From contig NZ_VOLT01000005.1 in NCBI RefSeq assembly GCF_007954275.1, positions 310,001 to 374,000 of the forward strand: a DNA stretch of 64,000 nt, in the 5' to 3' direction. Below, one piece after another: positions 39,800 through 50,251 of this stretch. Under the pieces are notes generated by a model. The model ran no database searches, was not told where the DNA came from, and saw only the letters and a list, made by a program, of their open reading frames with translations. Positions within the stretch are counted from its first letter, which is position 1. Each line of letters starts with the position of its first letter. The position numbers and the translations under genes were made by a program. This DNA is from Colwellia demingiae (GTDB lineage Bacteria > Pseudomonadota > Gammaproteobacteria > Enterobacterales > Alteromonadaceae).

Positions 39800-40939
39800 T
39801 TATTCGAAACCTTGCTGAGCAAAATCTAATAAGGTTTGACCAAACAACTCATAACGCCAACCTGTTATGAGATCAACCTTAGCCAAACTATTACGTGCGT
39901 CATTAAGATTAAACTGCCAAGTTAAAAATTGATTGATTTGCTTCTTTGATGCAACATTTTCAATAGCTAAGCCTTGCTGCTCACTTGCTGTAATTAAGAA
40001 AGTTTTCATCTTTTTAAAAGTCTGTTTGTAGCCGGGATATTCATCTAATCTATCGATTTTCTCTGGATAACTACTGACTTCAGCCTGATCGGCTTGGCTT
40101 AAGACCGCCAACATAGCTTTACCTTTATGGCGCACATCAAGTGTTTCAACTCCTTCAAGCGTAAGCATGGTGTTTACACTATCCGGATTGCTTTGTGCTA
40201 ATGCCATTAACGTATGATCTTTTGCAACAAAACCAATAGGCAAATCACGTTTTTGTGCTTGTTGAAAACGCCAAGTTGCTAGGTACTTTAATAAATTTAA
40301 CTGCTTAGGATTCAAACGCCAGTTCATCTTAATATTAAGGTACATTTCATTTTCAATGATAGGCGTAAATTTTTTCTCTATCATGCTCTGTGTTTCTTGC
40401 TGAGCATAAGCTAAAAAACCGGCTTGAGTAATTTCAGCTAATAATTTAGGGTAAATATCAAACAAATGGTCAACATCGGCACTGGCATAGTCCAATTGTT
40501 TTTCTGTTAATGGCCTTTTTGTCCAATCTGTACGTGATTCCGACTTATCTAATTCTATATCAGTAAAATGCTTTACCATGGCTGCATAACCGAGAGATAA
40601 ACCATGCCCTAAAAATGACATCATGATTTGACTGTCAATTAAATTCACCGGTTTACAATTCCCAGCGGTTAAGAAGACTTCTAAGTCTTCTGAACAAGCA
40701 TGCAGCACTTTCGTGATATTTTCATTAGTGAGTAGCGCCCAAAAGGGCGATAAATCATCAATTGCAAGAGGATCAATAAGTGCTAATTGCTCTCCATCGC
40801 ATACCTGAAGTAATCCTAACTTAGCATACAGAGTACGTGTACGAACAAACTCAGTATCTATGGCTAACACTTTAGCTTTAACTAGTTGATCACATAAATT
40901 ATTTAAGCTGTTCTGATCTTCAATTAATTGATAATGCAT
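39800..40939 (-). CDS. rnd: Ribonuclease D
   Basis: This 379-residue DEDDy 3'-exoribonuclease matures tRNA and other small RNAs. D28 and E30 (AIDTEFVRTRT) match the first catalytic pair. The remaining exonuclease motifs (LHACSEDLEVF, LDYASADVDHLFDIYP) follow, then an HRDC domain (about 210-290) and a second helical region. Length equals E. coli RNase D (375). First gene of the leftward rnd-ycgL-mltB-ycgN group. Confidence 0.96.
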   Translation of the reverse strand: MHYQLIEDQNSLNNLCDQLVKAKVLAIDTEFVRTRTLYAKLGLLQVCDGEQLALIDPLAIDDLSPFWALLTNENITKVLHACSEDLEVFLTAGNCKPVNLIDSQIMMSFLGHGLSLGYAAMVKHFTDIELDKSESRTDWTKRPLTEKQLDYASADVDHLFDIYPKLLAEITQAGFLAYAQQETQSMIEKKFTPIIENEMYLNIKMNWRLNPKQLNLLKYLATWRFQQAQKRDLPIGFVAKDHTLMALAQSNPDSVNTMLTLEGVETLDVRHKGKAMLAVLSQADQAEVSSYPEKIDRLDEYPGYKQTFKKMKTFLITASEQQGLAIENVASKKQINQFLTWQFNLNDARNSLAKVDLITGWRYELFGQTLLDFAQQGFE

Positions 40940-40959
40940 AATTTTAATTTCTACTACGG

Positions 40960-42027
40960 CTACTTATGACGGCTACGAGTACTTTGCTGATGACGTTGCT
41001 GATGCTTTTTAACTGAACGACGAATTCGACGACTTTTAGCATTGTCCATTGCCTTCTCATCAACTTTAACTTTACTTTCGGCTTCAGGTGTCAAGTTAAC
41101 TAATTGACGATAATAGTTCACTTCTTTTAAAGCCAACTCGCGCCAACCACCCATAGGTAATTGTCGCTGCATTTCCATATCACCGTAACGCACTCGAATA
41201 AGACGACTTACTTGTACATCTTGGCTTTCCCATAAACGACGAACTTCTCGGTTACGTCCTTCAGATAATACAACATGGAACCAATGGTTTCGTCCTTCTC
41301 CGCCACGGTAAGTTATTTTTTGAAAACGTGCCATACCGTCTTCTAATTTAACACCTGCACGCAAGGTTTGTAACATAGCTTCGTTGATTTCACCAAAGAC
41401 GCGAACTGCATATTCACGCTCAACTTTTTGTGATGGATGCATTAATCGGTTAGCTAATTCACCATCAGTGGTAAACAACAACATACCGGAAGTATTTATA
41501 TCCAAACGACCAACAGCAACCCAACGACCAGCATCAAGAGGAGGAAGACGATCAAAAACGGTTGGTCTTCCTTCAGGATCTTTACGTGTACACATTTCAC
41601 CTTCTGGCTTGTTATACACAAGTACACGACAGATATCTTCATCTTGGGCAGTGAGTTTAACGTGATGTCCATCAAGACGAATTTGTTCTGTACCTGTGAT
41701 TCTATCACCTAAAAAAGCGACTTTACCGTCAATACTGACACGACCTTCACTGATCATGGTTTCCATTTCACGGCGAGAGCCTTTACCAGCACGAGCTAAT
41801 ACTTTCTGTACTTTCTCTGAATCTGAATGAGTCGCTTTTTGAAACTCAACCTTTTCTACCTTTTCAGGCTCTTTTTTATGCTGGCCTTTTTTACCTGCGC
41901 CCTTCTTGGCAACATCTTGCTTGGTCATGCCTTTTTTAGCAGTTCCTTTTTTCTCAGTACCACGCGTGCCATATTTTTTATCTAAGGCGTCGTCTTTTCT
42001 CGCTTGTTTTTTCTTGTCAACCGTCAT
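40960..42027 (-). CDS. rluB: 23S rRNA pseudouridine synthase RluB
   Basis: This 355-residue enzyme makes pseudouridine 2605 of 23S rRNA. It has a lysine-rich N-terminal extension (about 1-75, repeated KKG units), an S4 domain ([20 protein letters not shown]), the RsuA/RluB catalytic domain with the aspartate in [14 protein letters not shown], and a basic C-terminal tail. Family order and the neighbouring yciO and trp operon match E. coli. The basic tails are longer than in E. coli and probably bind rRNA. Confidence 0.94.
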   Translation of the reverse strand: MTVDKKKQARKDDALDKKYGTRGTEKKGTAKKGMTKQDVAKKGAGKKGQHKKEPEKVEKVEFQKATHSDSEKVQKVLARAGKGSRREMETMISEGRVSIDGKVAFLGDRITGTEQIRLDGHHVKLTAQDEDICRVLVYNKPEGEMCTRKDPEGRPTVFDRLPPLDAGRWVAVGRLDINTSGMLLFTTDGELANRLMHPSQKVEREYAVRVFGEINEAMLQTLRAGVKLEDGMARFQKITYRGGEGRNHWFHVVLSEGRNREVRRLWESQDVQVSRLIRVRYGDMEMQRQLPMGGWRELALKEVNYYRQLVNLTPEAESKVKVDEKAMDNAKSRRIRRSVKKHQQRHQQSTRSRHK

Positions 42028-42138
42028 TATCTTTTACTCTGTTACGTCAGTAGCAGCTCCCTTGAAGCTAACTTCTGGCTCATTGTTCAGGTTCAATTAC
42101 CTTGTAAAGTGCATTATTCACTTGCACTTAACTTCAGG

Positions 42139-42759
42139 TTACTGAAATGGAGAAGGGTCACCCTCTCCCACGCGTACTATCTCAATACTGTCATTAGAAA
42201 AATCAATTACAGTGGTAGGGTGTTCCCCTAAATACCCACCGTTGACGATAAGGTCAACTTGATGCTCTAACAAATCTCGAATTTGTTCAGGATCATACTC
42301 AGCCATTTCTTGGCCAGGCATAATTAAACTGGTAGACATTATAGGCTCTGCAAGTTCAGTCAACAAGGCTTGTGCGATAGTATTATCTGGTACTCTTATG
42401 CCTATTGTTTTCTTTTTAGGGTTTAATAGTCGCTTAGGGACTTCTTTACTACCTTTGAAGATAAAAGTGTAAGCGCCAGGAGTATTACTTTTTAGTAACC
42501 GATAGGCGGTGTTATCTACCCGTGTGTATTCTGATATTTGTGATAGATCTTGACAAACTAAAGTAAAGTTATGATCTTTATCTATGTCTCTAATTCGGCA
42601 GATACGCTCTAATGCTTTTTTATCACCTAAGTGACAACCTAATGCATAGCCTGAATCTGTAGGGTAAACAATTACCCCACCTTGCTTAATAATATCTGCC
42701 GCTTGTTTCATTAAGCGACCTTGAGGATTATCAGGGTGTACATAAAAAAACTGACTCAT
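42139..42759 (-). CDS. yciO: YciO, Sua5/YrdC family protein
   Basis: This 206-residue protein has the YrdC fold: GGVIVYPTDSGYALGCHLGDKKA, CRIRDIDKDHNFTLVCQDL, PGAYTFIFKG and STSLIMPG. The true YrdC (TsaC) makes threonylcarbamoyl-adenylate for tRNA modification; YciO is a paralogue with related but apparently weaker activity. It lies in the conserved yciV-yciO-rluB block next to trp. Confidence 0.93.
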   Translation of the reverse strand: MSQFFYVHPDNPQGRLMKQAADIIKQGGVIVYPTDSGYALGCHLGDKKALERICRIRDIDKDHNFTLVCQDLSQISEYTRVDNTAYRLLKSNTPGAYTFIFKGSKEVPKRLLNPKKKTIGIRVPDNTIAQALLTELAEPIMSTSLIMPGQEMAEYDPEQIRDLLEHQVDLIVNGGYLGEHPTTVIDFSNDSIEIVRVGEGDPSPFQ

Positions 42760-42849
42760 GAGACTTTCCTTTTCTTTAAAATTTTTTTGATTGTTTTTTG
42801 TCAGTTGAAACGGTTAATTAGTCTATTGAAATATATTCTATCGTTCGCT

Positions 42850-43755
42850 TTATTGCCATTGAGCCCAAATAGGTTTAGCACCAACAGGCATAGTCAGGTT
42901 ACGACCTAAATCACTCCATTTATTTGGGTAATGAAAATCTGATCCCATAGAAGCATATAAATTGTATTCTTGGCAATAAGCCAACATCTTTTGTCTTTGA
43001 TCTGGGCTCATTTGTGGTAATACAACTTCTAAGCCATCACCTGAGACTTCACTAAAGTGAACAATCAAACGTCGTAACCACTTAGCAGAAAGATCATATC
43101 TGATTGGATGAGCCATCACTGCACTTCCGCCAGCTTGGTGTATAGCCACAATAGCTTCTTCAATATTACACCAGTTAGGTTTTACATAAGCCCGTTGCCC
43201 TTTTGAACCTTTTTTGCCAATATATTTATCAAAGGCCTGTTGCATAGTACTAACATGTCCTTGTTGATAAAGTACTTTAGCAAAATGAGCTCGGGTAATA
43301 GAGCCATCACCAGCCATAGCTTTAGCATCGGTATAAATAGTTGGGAAACCACACTTTGTTAGTTTCTCACCCATTGAAATAGCGCGCTGTTCTCTCGCTT
43401 CTTGCTGTTGCTCTATAAGTGATTTTAATTGTGAATTATTCTTATCAATATTTAAACCAACAATATGAATCTCAAATCCTTGCCAAGCAGTAGATATTTC
43501 AATGCCATCAATCAATTTAAGTGGAATATTTTTATCTTCAATATGCTTTTGCGCTATATCAAGCCCAGCGACAGTATCATGATCTGTGATAGCTAAAACA
43601 TCAATTTGAAAGTTAGCAGCCCTATCTATCAAGGTTTGTGGCGACAAGCCACCATCAGAGCAATTTGTATGGCTGTGAAGGTCGATACGTTTGTGTGCAA
43701 AACCTTCGGTTTTTACTATCTGATGCGGGAAATCAGTGGTTGACAGCAACGCCAT
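42850..43755 (-). CDS. rnm: RNase AM (PHP domain; YciV/TrpH)
   Basis: This 301-residue PHP-family phosphoesterase has metal-binding motifs IDLHSHTNCSDGG, ITDHDTVAG, AHPIRYD and GSDFHYP. The E. coli homologue (YciV, renamed RNase AM) is a 5'-3' exonuclease that trims rRNA 5' ends and degrades 3',5'-bisphosphate nucleotides. It diverges from the trp operon, as in E. coli. Confidence 0.94.
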   Translation of the reverse strand: MALLSTTDFPHQIVKTEGFAHKRIDLHSHTNCSDGGLSPQTLIDRAANFQIDVLAITDHDTVAGLDIAQKHIEDKNIPLKLIDGIEISTAWQGFEIHIVGLNIDKNNSQLKSLIEQQQEAREQRAISMGEKLTKCGFPTIYTDAKAMAGDGSITRAHFAKVLYQQGHVSTMQQAFDKYIGKKGSKGQRAYVKPNWCNIEEAIVAIHQAGGSAVMAHPIRYDLSAKWLRRLIVHFSEVSGDGLEVVLPQMSPDQRQKMLAYCQEYNLYASMGSDFHYPNKWSDLGRNLTMPVGAKPIWAQWQ

Positions 43756-43796
43756 AATAAGGTCTTCTATAGGGGTAAAACTTAGTCTTATGATAA

Positions 43797-43817
43797 GTTT
43801 ACTGATAACGAGTAAAC
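43797..43817. promoter_or_regulatory. Candidate trp operator
   Basis: GTTTACT, a seven-base spacer, and AGTAAAC form an inverted repeat about 70 bases before the first leader peptide. It does not match the E. coli TrpR box (CTAG core) closely, so the binding protein is inferred from position only. Confidence 0.3.
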
Positions 43818-43886
43818 AATGATACTTTTTCCTTTATTATTAATCGAAAAGTAAGTAAGACAATACATTTTAAAGGCACGTAAATA

Positions 43887-43943
43887 ATGAATACAGCAAA
43901 AACAAACATAACATTAATTTGGTGGTGGCATAGCTCGACATAA
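43887..43943 (+). CDS. trpL: trp operon leader peptide 1
   Basis: Eighteen codons: MNTAKTNITLIWWWHSST, with three consecutive TGG codons at positions 12-14. It is followed at once by a segment (GGGTT, 43946-43950) that can pair with the AACCC of the terminator stem, and then by the attenuator hairpin. This is the classical leader arrangement: a ribosome stalled at the Trp codons favours the antiterminator. Confidence 0.9.
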   Translation: MNTAKTNITLIWWWHSST

Positions 43944-43996
43944 TTGGGTTGTGATAATTGCGTGTATCTTAAAAAAGATTAAACAAATTTCAAAAA

Positions 43997-44022
43997 AACC
44001 CGCTCCTATCAGCGGGTTTTTC
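43997..44022 (+). terminator. trp attenuator terminator
   Basis: AACCCGCT / AGCGGGTT stem with a six-base loop followed by TTT, 53 bases after the stop of leader peptide 1. The AACCC side can alternatively pair with GGGTT of the leader. Confidence 0.88.
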
Positions 44023-44062
44023 TCGTTAAAGCGTACGAGAGTTAGATAATAAGGGATGTAAA

Positions 44063-44119
44063 ATGAACAGAACAAAAACATGGTTTATTTGGTGGCTGTT
44101 GCCTATTTACGCAGGCTGA
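44063..44119 (+). CDS. Second tryptophan-rich leader peptide
   Basis: Eighteen codons: MNRTKTWFIWWLLPIYAG, with TGG at positions 7, 10 and 11 and an AAGGGATG ribosome binding site five bases upstream. It lies after the attenuator and 38 bases before trpE. Its tail encodes a GCCT/AGGC hairpin followed by ATTGTTCTTT, at most a weak terminator. The resemblance of its start to leader 1 (MNTAKT) suggests duplication of the leader. It probably adds a second Trp-sensing step or controls trpE translation. Confidence 0.75.
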   Translation: MNRTKTWFIWWLLPIYAG

Positions 44120-44157
44120 CAATTGTTCTTTAAATAAACTCTATAGAAGTATTCAAT

Positions 44158-45801
44158 ATGACTCAAAATTTACCAAGCAAAACCAAGGGTGAAGTAATCA
44201 CCATACAAGATAGTACTTACTATCAAAATGATCCGTTAAGTGTTTACCAATTATTATGTCACCAACAGCAACATAATATATTACTAGAATCTGCCGAGAT
44301 TGATAAAAAGCATTTATTAAAAAGCCTATTATTAACTGACGCAGCAGTAAAAATTGTATGTAATGGCAATACTGTCACTTTTTCTGCACTATCCTTAAAT
44401 GGTGAGAGTGCTATCGATTTCGCCGCGGCTCAACTAGAGTCACATGCTCAAGTAAACTTTTCTGATGATGGAAAATCATTTCAAGCAACATTTGCTGAAG
44501 TTGCTAAAGATCTTGATGAAAAAGCTCGTTTAAGTGCAACCAATCAATTTCACAGTCTACGATTATTCAATCAACTTACCAATGAAAATAGTCACCCCTT
44601 CTCCGTATTCCTAGGGGGTGTTTTTGCTTTTGATCTTATGGCAATAGCAGAGGAATTACCCACAGTTGCTCAGGGTGATAATACTTGTCCTGATTTTGTT
44701 TATTACTTAGCTGAAACGCTAGTTATTATTGACCACGAATTACAAAGCACCGAAATTATAGGTAATATTTTCAACTGCAATGATTCTGAAAAAACCAAAC
44801 AGAGCCAATTAGTTATTTCTAAGCGTGTTAGTCAGATTAAAGAAACACTTGCTAAGTCTATTGATGCCGAACAGGTATTACAATTAAGCCCTTCATTTAC
44901 TGATATTGCCGATAAAGATAAACTTAATGAACAATTGCAAGTCGATATTAGTGATGAGCGCTTTTGTGACATCGTAGATCAATTAAAAGAAAATATTCGT
45001 GCAGGTGATATTTTTCAAGTGGTACCATCACGTACCTTCAGCTTACCTTGTTTTGATTCTATTGCAGCTTATAAAGCACTCAAGATTAGTAACCCTAGTC
45101 CTTATATGTTTTATCTTAAAGATAGTGATTTCTGCATTTTTGGTGCATCACCAGAATCGTCATTAAAATATCAAGCCAGCAATCGACATGTTGAGATTTA
45201 CCCAATAGCTGGGACTCGCCCTCGCGGTTTCGATCAACAGGGAAATATCTCTCTAGACTTAGATAGTCGTATTGAATTAGAGCTAAGGCAAGATAAAAAA
45301 GAATCTGCCGAACATATCATGCTGGTTGATTTAGCACGAAATGATGTTGCTAGAGTTTCACAACCCGGTACTCGCTATGTTGCCGATTTACTCAAAGTTG
45401 ATCGATACTCCCACGTGATGCACTTAGTTTCACGTGTATGCGGTACGTTACAAACCGATTTAGATGCGTTGCACGCCTATCAGGCTTGCATGAATATGGG
45501 CACTCTTTCTGGTGCCCCTAAAGTAAAAGCAACAACGCTTATTAGAGCCGTTGAAGGTAAAAGACGTGGTAGTTACGGCGGTGCGGTTGGTTACTTAACT
45601 GGCACGGGTGAAATGGATACTTGTATTGTTATACGCTCTGCCTTTGTTAAAGATAATATTGCTCAAGTGCAAGCGGGTGCTGGTGTTGTCTATGATTCAG
45701 ACCCAATAAGTGAAGCAAATGAAACAAGGCAAAAAGCCCAAGCGGTTATTAGTGCCATTATCACTGCTAATACGTCTGCAAAGGAGCAAGCCAATGACTA
45801 A
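44158..45801 (+). CDS. trpE: Anthranilate synthase component I
   Basis: This 547-residue enzyme makes anthranilate from chorismate and glutamine-derived ammonia. The feedback-inhibition motif LLES is at 42-45 (HNILLESAEID). The chorismate-binding core includes FQVVPSRTFSLP, PSPYMFYL, IAGTRPRG, DLARNDVARV and GTLSGAPKVKA. It shares its last eight bases with trpG. First structural gene of a complete trp operon controlled by the leaders upstream. Confidence 0.97.
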   Translation: MTQNLPSKTKGEVITIQDSTYYQNDPLSVYQLLCHQQQHNILLESAEIDKKHLLKSLLLTDAAVKIVCNGNTVTFSALSLNGESAIDFAAAQLESHAQVNFSDDGKSFQATFAEVAKDLDEKARLSATNQFHSLRLFNQLTNENSHPFSVFLGGVFAFDLMAIAEELPTVAQGDNTCPDFVYYLAETLVIIDHELQSTEIIGNIFNCNDSEKTKQSQLVISKRVSQIKETLAKSIDAEQVLQLSPSFTDIADKDKLNEQLQVDISDERFCDIVDQLKENIRAGDIFQVVPSRTFSLPCFDSIAAYKALKISNPSPYMFYLKDSDFCIFGASPESSLKYQASNRHVEIYPIAGTRPRGFDQQGNISLDLDSRIELELRQDKKESAEHIMLVDLARNDVARVSQPGTRYVADLLKVDRYSHVMHLVSRVCGTLQTDLDALHAYQACMNMGTLSGAPKVKATTLIRAVEGKRRGSYGGAVGYLTGTGEMDTCIVIRSAFVKDNIAQVQAGAGVVYDSDPISEANETRQKAQAVISAIITANTSAKEQAND

Positions 45802-46423
45802 ATTATTTATGCTCGATAACCTAGATTCTTTTACTTATAACTTGGTCGATGAGTTTCAATGTTTAGGATTTGAGCCCAGTGTTTATCGAAATACACTCAG
45901 TGCTGATTTTATTTTTAATAAAATGCTTGAGCATACCCAAAGAACGTCAGAGCCAGTATTACTCGTTTTATCCCCAGGTCCAGGTGAGCCAAATAAAGCC
46001 GGTTGCTTAATGGCATTGATCCAACTGTGTGCTGGGCGTATTCCAATGCTAGGTATTTGTTTGGGACATCAAGCATTAATTGAGCACTATGGTGGTCGAG
46101 TAGACCGAGCTGCAGAAATTGTTCACGGTAAAGCATCAAGTATTACTCATAGTGGCTCTGGTGCATTTAAAAACATTCAAAATCCTTTACCCGTTGCTCG
46201 TTATCATTCGTTGATAGGCAAAGACATACCAAAATCCTTAGACGTTATAGCTGAGTATAACGGTATGTGTATGGCCATTAGTAAAGAAGAAGATGCTGTT
46301 TTAGCCTTTCAATTTCATCCTGAATCAATATTAACGACATTTGGTTCCACCTTGTTAGCGCAGAGCATTCAATATTTACTTACCCTGGCACCATCGCTTA
46401 ATAATAAAGTTATTGGAGAGTAA
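45794..46423 (+). CDS. trpG: Anthranilate synthase glutaminase component
   Basis: This 209-residue class I glutamine amidotransferase has nucleophile C89 in MLGICLGHQAL and the catalytic His-Glu in FQFHPESILT. The reading frame is open further upstream inside trpE, but the ATG at 45794 overlaps the trpE end and follows AAGGAG. Unlike E. coli, trpG here is separate from trpD. Confidence 0.96.
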   Translation: MTKLFMLDNLDSFTYNLVDEFQCLGFEPSVYRNTLSADFIFNKMLEHTQRTSEPVLLVLSPGPGEPNKAGCLMALIQLCAGRIPMLGICLGHQALIEHYGGRVDRAAEIVHGKASSITHSGSGAFKNIQNPLPVARYHSLIGKDIPKSLDVIAEYNGMCMAISKEEDAVLAFQFHPESILTTFGSTLLAQSIQYLLTLAPSLNNKVIGE

Positions 46424-46424
46424 A

Positions 46425-47543
46425 ATGACTAATCCACAAAATACTAATTCCGAAGGTATAGGTTCAAATGATATAAGCTCCGAAGATATCAATACTATTT
46501 TGCCTGTATTAGTCGATGGCCTTGATTTAAACCAAAAACAAAGCCATGACTTTTTTCAGCAAGTACTCCAAGGCAATATCGAACCAGCTTTAATGGCAAG
46601 TGTATTAACAGCACTAAAGATTAAAGGTGAAACACCGGAAGAAATCGCAGGTGCAGCAATAGCTATCCGCGCTGCTGCGACGCCCTTTCCTGCACGTAAT
46701 AATCAAGAAGATATCGTTGCCGATTGCGTAGGTACTGGCGGTGATGGTGCTAATACCATTAACATTTCAACTACTGCCGCTATTCTAGCAGCCGCTTGTG
46801 GCTTAAAAATGGCAAAACATGGTAACAGAAGTGTTTCAAGTATGTCTGGCTCTGCTGATTTACTCGAAGCGTTTGGGGTCAATTTATCCATGTCACCTGA
46901 AACAGCAAATCATTGTTTAGCACAAACAAATTTATGCTTTTTGTATGCTCCTGCTTATCACACCGGTTTTAAACATGCCGCACCAGTGCGAAAAGCAATG
47001 GGCATTCGTACCTTATTTAATATTTTAGGGCCGTTAGTTAATCCCGCTAAACCCAATATAATGTTGCTTGGAGTATATACACCTGAGTTATTAATGCCTA
47101 TAGCTCAAGCATTACAACTTACCGGTGTTAAACGCGCTTTTGTGGTTCATGGCAGTGGACTAGATGAAATTGCTTTACATGGTAATACTCAAATCGTTGA
47201 AATTAACGAGGGTGAATTAATTGAACGTACTATGAAACCACAAGACTTTGGTTTAAAAAGTTACTCTCTTGAGGATATTAAGGGTGGTACGCCGACAGAG
47301 AATGCCAATATCATTAGGGATATATTATCGGGTCAAGGAAAGGATGCACACAATGCAGCAGTGATCATTAACTGTGCTGCACTACTGTATTTACACAATA
47401 AGGCCGACTCTCTTACTCAAGCTGCGCAACTTGCAAGCGAGGTACTTGCCTCAGGTAAAGGCTTAACCACTTTATTAACATTGGTTAAACTTTCAAACCA
47501 AGATGTATCATCGACTCAAACTGAAATAAAGGCTGAAAAATAA
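46425..47543 (+). CDS. trpD: Anthranilate phosphoribosyltransferase
   Basis: This 372-residue enzyme transfers phosphoribose from PRPP to anthranilate. The PRPP-binding GTGGDGANTINIST, KHGNRSVSS and NILGPLVNP motifs are present. The first 25 or so residues are a poorly conserved hydrophilic extension. The ATG at 46425 is one base after the trpG stop and has GGAG upstream; an earlier TTG start is less likely. Confidence 0.96.
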   Translation: MTNPQNTNSEGIGSNDISSEDINTILPVLVDGLDLNQKQSHDFFQQVLQGNIEPALMASVLTALKIKGETPEEIAGAAIAIRAAATPFPARNNQEDIVADCVGTGGDGANTINISTTAAILAAACGLKMAKHGNRSVSSMSGSADLLEAFGVNLSMSPETANHCLAQTNLCFLYAPAYHTGFKHAAPVRKAMGIRTLFNILGPLVNPAKPNIMLLGVYTPELLMPIAQALQLTGVKRAFVVHGSGLDEIALHGNTQIVEINEGELIERTMKPQDFGLKSYSLEDIKGGTPTENANIIRDILSGQGKDAHNAAVIINCAALLYLHNKADSLTQAAQLASEVLASGKGLTTLLTLVKLSNQDVSSTQTEIKAEK

Positions 47544-47544
47544 T

Positions 47545-48987
47545 ATGAATACCGACACTAACACTTCAGCAGAAAAAAATATTTTAGAAAAGATAGTTGA
47601 CAATAAACGCATTGAAATTGATGCTTTAAAAGTAAGCAAACCTTTAGCAAGCTTCATTGATGAACTCGTTCCGACAACTAAAGATATGTATGCTGCATTA
47701 ACAAGAACTAAAGATAAGCCCTATGCTGGTTTTATTCTTGAATGTAAAAAAGCATCTCCTTCTAAAGGGCTTATCCGCCCAGATTTCGATGTTAAAGCCA
47801 TTTGCCAAGTTTATGATAAATATGCCGCTGCGATTTCAGTATTAACGGATGAAAAATATTTCCAAGGTAACTTTGATTACCTAAAAACAGTAACCCAATC
47901 AGTAAACTGTCCAGTACTTAATAAAGACTTCTTTGTTGATAGCTATCAAGTATACCTAGCAAGATATTACGGTGCTGACGCAATTTTATTGATGCTCAGT
48001 GTATTATCAGATGAAGAGTACCTTGAGTTATCGGCAGTTGCCGAACAATATAACTTATCAATACTCACAGAAATATCTACTGAAGATGAGCGCGATAGAG
48101 CGATAAAGCTCAATGCAAAAATGATCGGTATCAATAATCGCAACCTACGTGATCTAAGTACTGATATTTCACGTACATTCGACTTTGCACCAACGATACC
48201 GGACGATAGAATCATTATTTCTGAATCAGGCATTTATTCTCACTCTCAAGTGAGAGAATTAGCCCCTGCTGTTGATGGATTTTTAGTGGGTAGTTCATTA
48301 ATGGATCCCAAAAACAATCCTTATCAAGATATAGATTTAGCGTGTCGCAAGCTCATTTACGGTAATAATAAAGTCTGCGGATTAACAGATATAAAATATG
48401 CTAGCGCAGCCGCTGATGAAGGTGCACGTTTTGGGGGACTTATTTTTGCAGAGAAATCCCCTCGCTATGTTACTAAGAAACAAGCACAGGCTATTATCAA
48501 AGCAGAGCCCAAGTTAGAGTATGTCGGCGTTTTTGTGAATGAAGATCGTGATGAGATTATTGAATTAGTGAAAGCACTACACTTAAGTGCCGTGCAGCTT
48601 CATGGGAGTGAAGATATCCAGTATATTGAGGCTTTAAGCACTGAACTCTCCCAGAATGACTGTGGCTTTTGTCAAGTATGGCAAGCTAGCCCTGTAGCAC
48701 AAAGTGTACCTTCACTTAACCCAAATGTCAGCCATCATGTACTTGATGGCCAAAGCCCTGGCAGTGGCAAAACCTTCGATTGGCAAGTGTTAGCTTTGAG
48801 TGAGCAAAACTTATCAAACAGCTTTTTAGCTGGAGGCTTAAACAATGGAAATATTGGCAAAGCCCTCGAGCAGTTAACCCATGTGGATTTATTTGGTCTA
48901 GACCTCAACTCCGGTGTAGAAGATAGCCCAGGTATAAAATCAAGCGACAAGCTAGCACAAGTATTTTCGAAAATTAGGAATTATTAA
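47545..48987 (+). CDS. trpCF: Bifunctional indole-3-glycerol phosphate synthase / phosphoribosylanthranilate isomerase
   Basis: This 480-residue fusion carries TrpC first (about 10-270; [47 protein letters not shown]) and TrpF second (about 275-480; [46 protein letters not shown]). Fusion of the two is normal in enterobacteria and relatives. It starts one base after trpD. Confidence 0.96.
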   Translation: MNTDTNTSAEKNILEKIVDNKRIEIDALKVSKPLASFIDELVPTTKDMYAALTRTKDKPYAGFILECKKASPSKGLIRPDFDVKAICQVYDKYAAAISVLTDEKYFQGNFDYLKTVTQSVNCPVLNKDFFVDSYQVYLARYYGADAILLMLSVLSDEEYLELSAVAEQYNLSILTEISTEDERDRAIKLNAKMIGINNRNLRDLSTDISRTFDFAPTIPDDRIIISESGIYSHSQVRELAPAVDGFLVGSSLMDPKNNPYQDIDLACRKLIYGNNKVCGLTDIKYASAAADEGARFGGLIFAEKSPRYVTKKQAQAIIKAEPKLEYVGVFVNEDRDEIIELVKALHLSAVQLHGSEDIQYIEALSTELSQNDCGFCQVWQASPVAQSVPSLNPNVSHHVLDGQSPGSGKTFDWQVLALSEQNLSNSFLAGGLNNGNIGKALEQLTHVDLFGLDLNSGVEDSPGIKSSDKLAQVFSKIRNY

Positions 48988-48988
48988 G

Positions 48989-50251
48989 ATGTCAGATATT
49001 AATCAGAATACTCAAGAAAAAGAATTAAATAAAACCCGCTTACCTGCTTATTTTGGTGAATTTGGTGGTATGTATGTTGGGGAATTGTTAGTCCCAGCAC
49101 TTGAACAATTAGAACAAGCTTTTATCGAGTCTCAAACCGATGAAGCCTTTTTAACCGAGTTCAATAATTTATTAACAAAATATGCAGGCCGACCTACGCC
49201 ATTAACTTGTTGTCGTAACATTGTAAAAAATCCACTGGCTAAAATTTACTTAAAACGTGAGGATCTATTACACGGTGGAGCACATAAAACTAACCAAGTT
49301 TTAGGTCAAGCTCTGCTAGCAAAGCGCATGGGTAAAACTGAAATAATTGCTGAAACGGGTGCTGGACAACATGGAGTGGCAACAGCTATTGCCTGTTCAT
49401 TACTTGGTTTGAAATGTAAAGTTTACATGGGCGCAGTAGATTGTGAACGACAACAACCTAATGTTTTTCGTATGAAATTAATGGGCGCAGAAGTTATTCC
49501 GGTAACCGCTGGCTCAGGAACATTAAAAGACGCCGTTAATGAGGCACTAAGAGATTGGTCTGCAAATTATGAAAATGCGCACTATTTATTAGGCACGGCT
49601 GCAGGACCTCACCCATTCCCGACTATAGTTCGTGAATTTCAAAAAATGATTGGTGAAGAAGCCAAAGCACAGTTTTATGAAGAGGAAGGTCGTTTACCGG
49701 ACTATGTTATCGCCTGTGTTGGCGGTGGTTCAAATGCTATAGGTATATTCCACGATTTCATTAAAGAAGAAGGTGTTAAACTTATTGGTGTTGAAGCAGG
49801 TGGGAAAGGTATTGATACTAAACACCATGGTGCAACACTTGTTGCAGGCACAAAAGGCATGTTGCATGGAAACTACACCTATATAATGCAAGATAAATCA
49901 GGTCAAATTGAAGAATCTTACTCAGTTTCGGCTGGCCTTGATTACCCTGCCGTTGGTCCACAGCATGCATTTTTGAAAGATACTGGGCGGGCACAATATG
50001 TTCCTATTAATGATGATGAAGCATTAGCGGCATTTCAAGCTTTAGCTATGAATGAAGGTATTATTCCTGCACTTGAGTCATCTCACGCCCTTGCACATGC
50101 ATTGAAAATGGCAGAAGCAGCCACTGAAGAAACAATTTATTTGGTAAACCTTTCTGGTCGTGGTGATAAAGATTTAGCACATGTACATTCCATTCTTTCA
50201 CCTGATGAAGCTTCAACAGCGAAAACAGTTAAACATAGAGGAGAAGCATAA
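48989..50251 (+). CDS. trpB: Tryptophan synthase beta chain
   Basis: This 420-residue PLP enzyme joins indole and serine. The PLP lysine is K100 in [25 protein letters not shown] and LSGRGDKD complete the family set. The C-terminal tail (about 15 residues) is slightly longer than in E. coli. Its stop shares one base with the trpA start (TAATG). Confidence 0.97.
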   Translation: MSDINQNTQEKELNKTRLPAYFGEFGGMYVGELLVPALEQLEQAFIESQTDEAFLTEFNNLLTKYAGRPTPLTCCRNIVKNPLAKIYLKREDLLHGGAHKTNQVLGQALLAKRMGKTEIIAETGAGQHGVATAIACSLLGLKCKVYMGAVDCERQQPNVFRMKLMGAEVIPVTAGSGTLKDAVNEALRDWSANYENAHYLLGTAAGPHPFPTIVREFQKMIGEEAKAQFYEEEGRLPDYVIACVGGGSNAIGIFHDFIKEEGVKLIGVEAGGKGIDTKHHGATLVAGTKGMLHGNYTYIMQDKSGQIEESYSVSAGLDYPAVGPQHAFLKDTGRAQYVPINDDEALAAFQALAMNEGIIPALESSHALAHALKMAEAATEETIYLVNLSGRGDKDLAHVHSILSPDEASTAKTVKHRGEA

